The position numbers and the translations under genes were made by a program. Source: JAAXTT01 sp964530215 (GTDB lineage Bacteria > Bacillota > Desulfotomaculia > Desulfotomaculales > Desulfocucumaceae). From it: a stretch of 7,115 bases of DNA. Below, in pieces: positions 6,554 to 7,115 of the stretch (positions are counted from its first letter, which is position 1; every line of letters begins with the position of its first letter). The stretch spans positions 1-7,115 of the forward strand of contig CAZHAJ010000093.1 of NCBI GenBank assembly GCA_964530215.1. The letters run 5' to 3'. The notes beneath the pieces are model-generated. The model made no database searches and was not told the DNA's origin. It saw only the letters and a program-made list of their open reading frames with translations.

Positions 6554-6579
6554 GCCCCCGGGTTAACCCCCCCGGGGGC
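6554..6579. repeat. Very G+C-rich inverted repeat in the origin region
   Basis: GCCCCCGGG (6554-6562) and CCCGGGGGC (6571-6579) are perfect inverted arms of 9 bp around TTAACCCC. A second small palindrome, GGGTTAACCC, overlaps it, and GGCCCCC occurs twice nearby (6536-6542 and 6553-6559). The patch stands out strongly from the A+T-rich element. It lies between the small ORFs and the predicted nicking origin, so it may be part of the replication or transfer origin. Confidence 0.6.
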
Positions 6580-6626
6580 ACGTTGCATTAGTGTACCAGG
6601 AGGGATTCTCCATATAAAAGCCCTCG

Positions 6627-6758
6627 CTACGCTTCGGCCTGCTTCGCAGGTTGCTCAGCATTGCTTATTTGTTTTACACTTTCGAGTTTTTTTATTTTCT
6701 TTTTCAACTCAATTAGTAATCCCCAAATTTTTCTTCTTTCTTCTTCCCAGGAAAGCAA
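6627..6758 (-). CDS. Small charged protein of the element, unrecognised
   Basis: This 43-aa ORF starts at TTG 6758, four bases after GGGGGTGG (6763-6770), which is a good binding site at short spacing. It begins MLSWEEERRKIWGLLIE and continues with a lysine-rich helix (KKKIKKLE), ending in an alanine/glutamine-rich tail read from the G+C-rich hairpin region. The first 30 residues would form an amphipathic, possibly coiled-coil helix. There is no membrane segment and no family I recognise. It begins 11 bp after the stop of the preceding small ORF and precedes rep, so it belongs to the same operon. The short length means it could also be non-coding leader. Confidence 0.4.
   Translation of the reverse strand: MLSWEEERRKIWGLLIELKKKIKKLESVKQISNAEQPAKQAEA
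6638..6650. repeat. Short G+C-rich hairpin
   Basis: CCTGC (6638-6642) pairs with GCAGG (6646-6650) over a TTC loop, next to the related string CTACGCTTCGG. It overlaps the 3' end of the second small ORF. A role as single-strand origin or as structure in the leader before rep is possible but not shown. Confidence 0.4.
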
Positions 6759-6769
6759 TAAACCACCCC

Positions 6770-6928
6770 CTAAATATTGCAAGTTGCTTTTTTTGATGAA
6801 ATCATCAACATATAAGAAGCTAAGGCATCAATAAGTTCACTTTTTTTAGGAAGATTAGACATGCTTTTTATTTCCTTTAGCTCTTTATATTTTTTATTAA
6901 CATTAATTTTGATCGAATATACTTTCAT
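6770..6928 (-). CDS. Small putative ribbon-helix-helix regulator
   Basis: This 52-aa ORF starts at ATG 6928, four bases after GAGGAC. It reads MKVYSIKINVNKKYKELKEI, then a turn (KSMSNLPKKSE) and a second helix (LIDALASYML). An N-terminal alternating strand, a helix, a turn with a Ser before the next helix, and a second helix are the pattern of ribbon-helix-helix (CopG/Arc-like) DNA-binding proteins, but no diagnostic residue proves it. It is the first gene after a strong promoter covered by palindromes (6961-6980 and 6993-7024), which suits a self-repressing regulator, for example for copy number or excision. It precedes the second small ORF, rep and the recombinase gene on the same strand. 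The function is inferred. Confidence 0.55.
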   Translation of the reverse strand: MKVYSIKINVNKKYKELKEIKSMSNLPKKSELIDALASYMLMISSKKATCNI

Positions 6929-6960
6929 TGCTGTCCTCGTTGATTAATAAGTAAATTTAT

Positions 6961-6980
6961 AGTTAACTAGATAGTCAACT
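6961..6980. promoter_or_regulatory. Second palindrome at the predicted transcription start (candidate operator)
   Basis: AGTTAACTA (6961-6969) and TAGTCAACT (6972-6980) are 9-bp inverted arms with one mismatch around GA. It begins at the predicted +1 of the leftward promoter, 32 bp before the start codon of the possible ribbon-helix-helix protein. A bound protein here would block transcription. Confidence 0.5.
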
Positions 6981-6987
6981 TAAAAGT

Positions 6988-7016
6988 ATTATAAAACCCA
7001 TTAACAGTACTGTCAA
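6988..7016 (-). promoter_or_regulatory. Consensus sigma-A promoter of the element operon
   Basis: On the minus strand a perfect TTGACA (7016-7011) and a perfect TATAAT (6993-6988) are 17 bp apart. Transcription should start near 6981, about 50 bases before the first small ORF, and read leftward through the small ORFs, rep and the recombinase gene. No second equally good promoter is seen before rep. Confidence 0.85.
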
Positions 7017-7024
7017 TGGGTTTT
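6993..7024. promoter_or_regulatory. 32-bp palindrome covering the operon promoter (candidate operator)
   Basis: Arms AAAACCCATT (6993-7002) and AATGGGTTTT (7015-7024) flank a central ACAGTACTGT (7004-7013), with only one non-pairing position per arm (7003/7014). It contains the -35 box and the whole spacer and touches the -10 box, as expected for a repressor site. On the plus strand a T run follows, so a terminator role for rightward transcripts is also possible. Confidence 0.6.
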
Positions 7025-7069
7025 TAACAAATAAATCAACACCTATTTACTTTTTTTATTTTCTTGACT

Positions 7070-7075
7070 TATAAT
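7070..7075 (+). promoter_or_regulatory. Rightward promoter -10 box, divergent from the element operon
   Basis: A perfect TATAAT lies 21 bases before a possible TTG start. The best -35 is weak (TTTACT, 7046-7051, spacer 18). Together with the leftward promoter it forms a divergent control region. Confidence 0.4.
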
Positions 7076-7096
7076 GTATCCTAGAGGTGGTTTAAA

Positions 7097-7115
7097 TTGG
7101 CATACTCTCAAATGC
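7097..7115 (+). CDS. Possible start of a rightward gene (partial)
   Basis: A TTG at 7097 follows AGAGGTGG (7083-7090) by six bases and opens a frame reading MAYSQM to the window end. A -10 box is 21 bp upstream. Six codons are too few to identify a product. The call rests on the binding site and promoter only. Confidence 0.35.

Noticed and set aside
6512..6796. Plus-strand 94-codon frame over the G+C-rich patch
   Set aside because: It has no ribosome binding site, is proline-rich from the C runs and phenylalanine-rich from T runs, and lies opposite two better-supported small ORFs and the origin region.
6993..7025. The 32-bp palindrome as an ordinary rho-independent terminator
   Set aside because: A perfect TTGACA-17-TATAAT promoter lies within it on the minus strand and there is no gene ending to its left on the plus strand, so operator is the better reading. 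A side role as terminator is not excluded.
6419..7115. Second copy of the tmRNA 3' end (attR) in the right part of the window
   Set aside because: I searched for CGCCTCCACCA-like strings on both strands. Only weak matches occur (for example GAGGTGG at 7084-7090), so the far element end is probably outside the window.
1..7115. CRISPR arrays, tRNA genes, rRNA, insertion sequences
   Set aside because: No regularly spaced repeats, no tRNA cloverleaf other than the tmRNA ends, and no transposase or terminal inverted repeats were seen.

Overview
The window looks like chromosome of a low-to-mid G+C Gram-positive anaerobe (Firmicutes, Clostridia/Peptococcaceae-like). Signs of this are strong GGAGG-type ribosome binding sites, TTG starts, a FliK-like/FlhB-like gene pair as in Bacillus and Clostridia, and a CCA-encoding tmRNA with an -ALAA tag. 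A right-hand mobile element has been inserted into this chromosome. The species cannot be named from the sequence alone.

Left, host part (1-3847). At the left edge is the 5' part of a LysE-family exporter on the minus strand, interrupted by an in-frame stop. A plus-strand run follows: a FliK C-terminal-like protein (305-895), a small protein equal to the cytoplasmic tail of FlhB (899-1189), deoxyribose-phosphate aldolase deoC (1236-1925, TTG start), a hotdog thioesterase (1975-2379), an HD-domain hydrolase (2418-2969), smpB (3014-3475) and, 16 bp later, ssrA/tmRNA (3492-3847; tag AKNDNLALAA). Gaps are short (3 to about 50 bp), so much of this may be co-transcribed. SmpB and tmRNA act together in trans-translation.

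Right, mobile part (about 3848-7115, continuing beyond the window). It is visibly A+T-richer and nearly all on the minus strand. Read in its own direction it has: a near-consensus sigma-A promoter inside a 32-bp palindrome, with a second palindrome at the predicted transcription start; two small ORFs, the first resembling a ribbon-helix-helix regulator; a G+C-rich patch with hairpins; a hairpin resembling the double-strand origin/oriT of the Rep_trans (NicK/Orf20, MobT) type; a Rep_trans initiator/relaxase gene broken by one extra base; and a 500-aa large serine recombinase. The recombinase gene is convergent with ssrA, and its last six codons and stop lie in the antisense of the tmRNA T arm and acceptor stem.

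The simplest reading is a small integrative and mobilizable or plasmid-like element that uses the 3' end of ssrA as its attachment site. One junction (3826-3850) is visible. The other end is not in the window. The most interesting points are the recombinase reading frame that depends on the tmRNA 3' end, a terminator-like hairpin inside the recombinase gene that could serve ssrA, the predicted nicking origin, and the palindrome-covered promoter of the element's operon.
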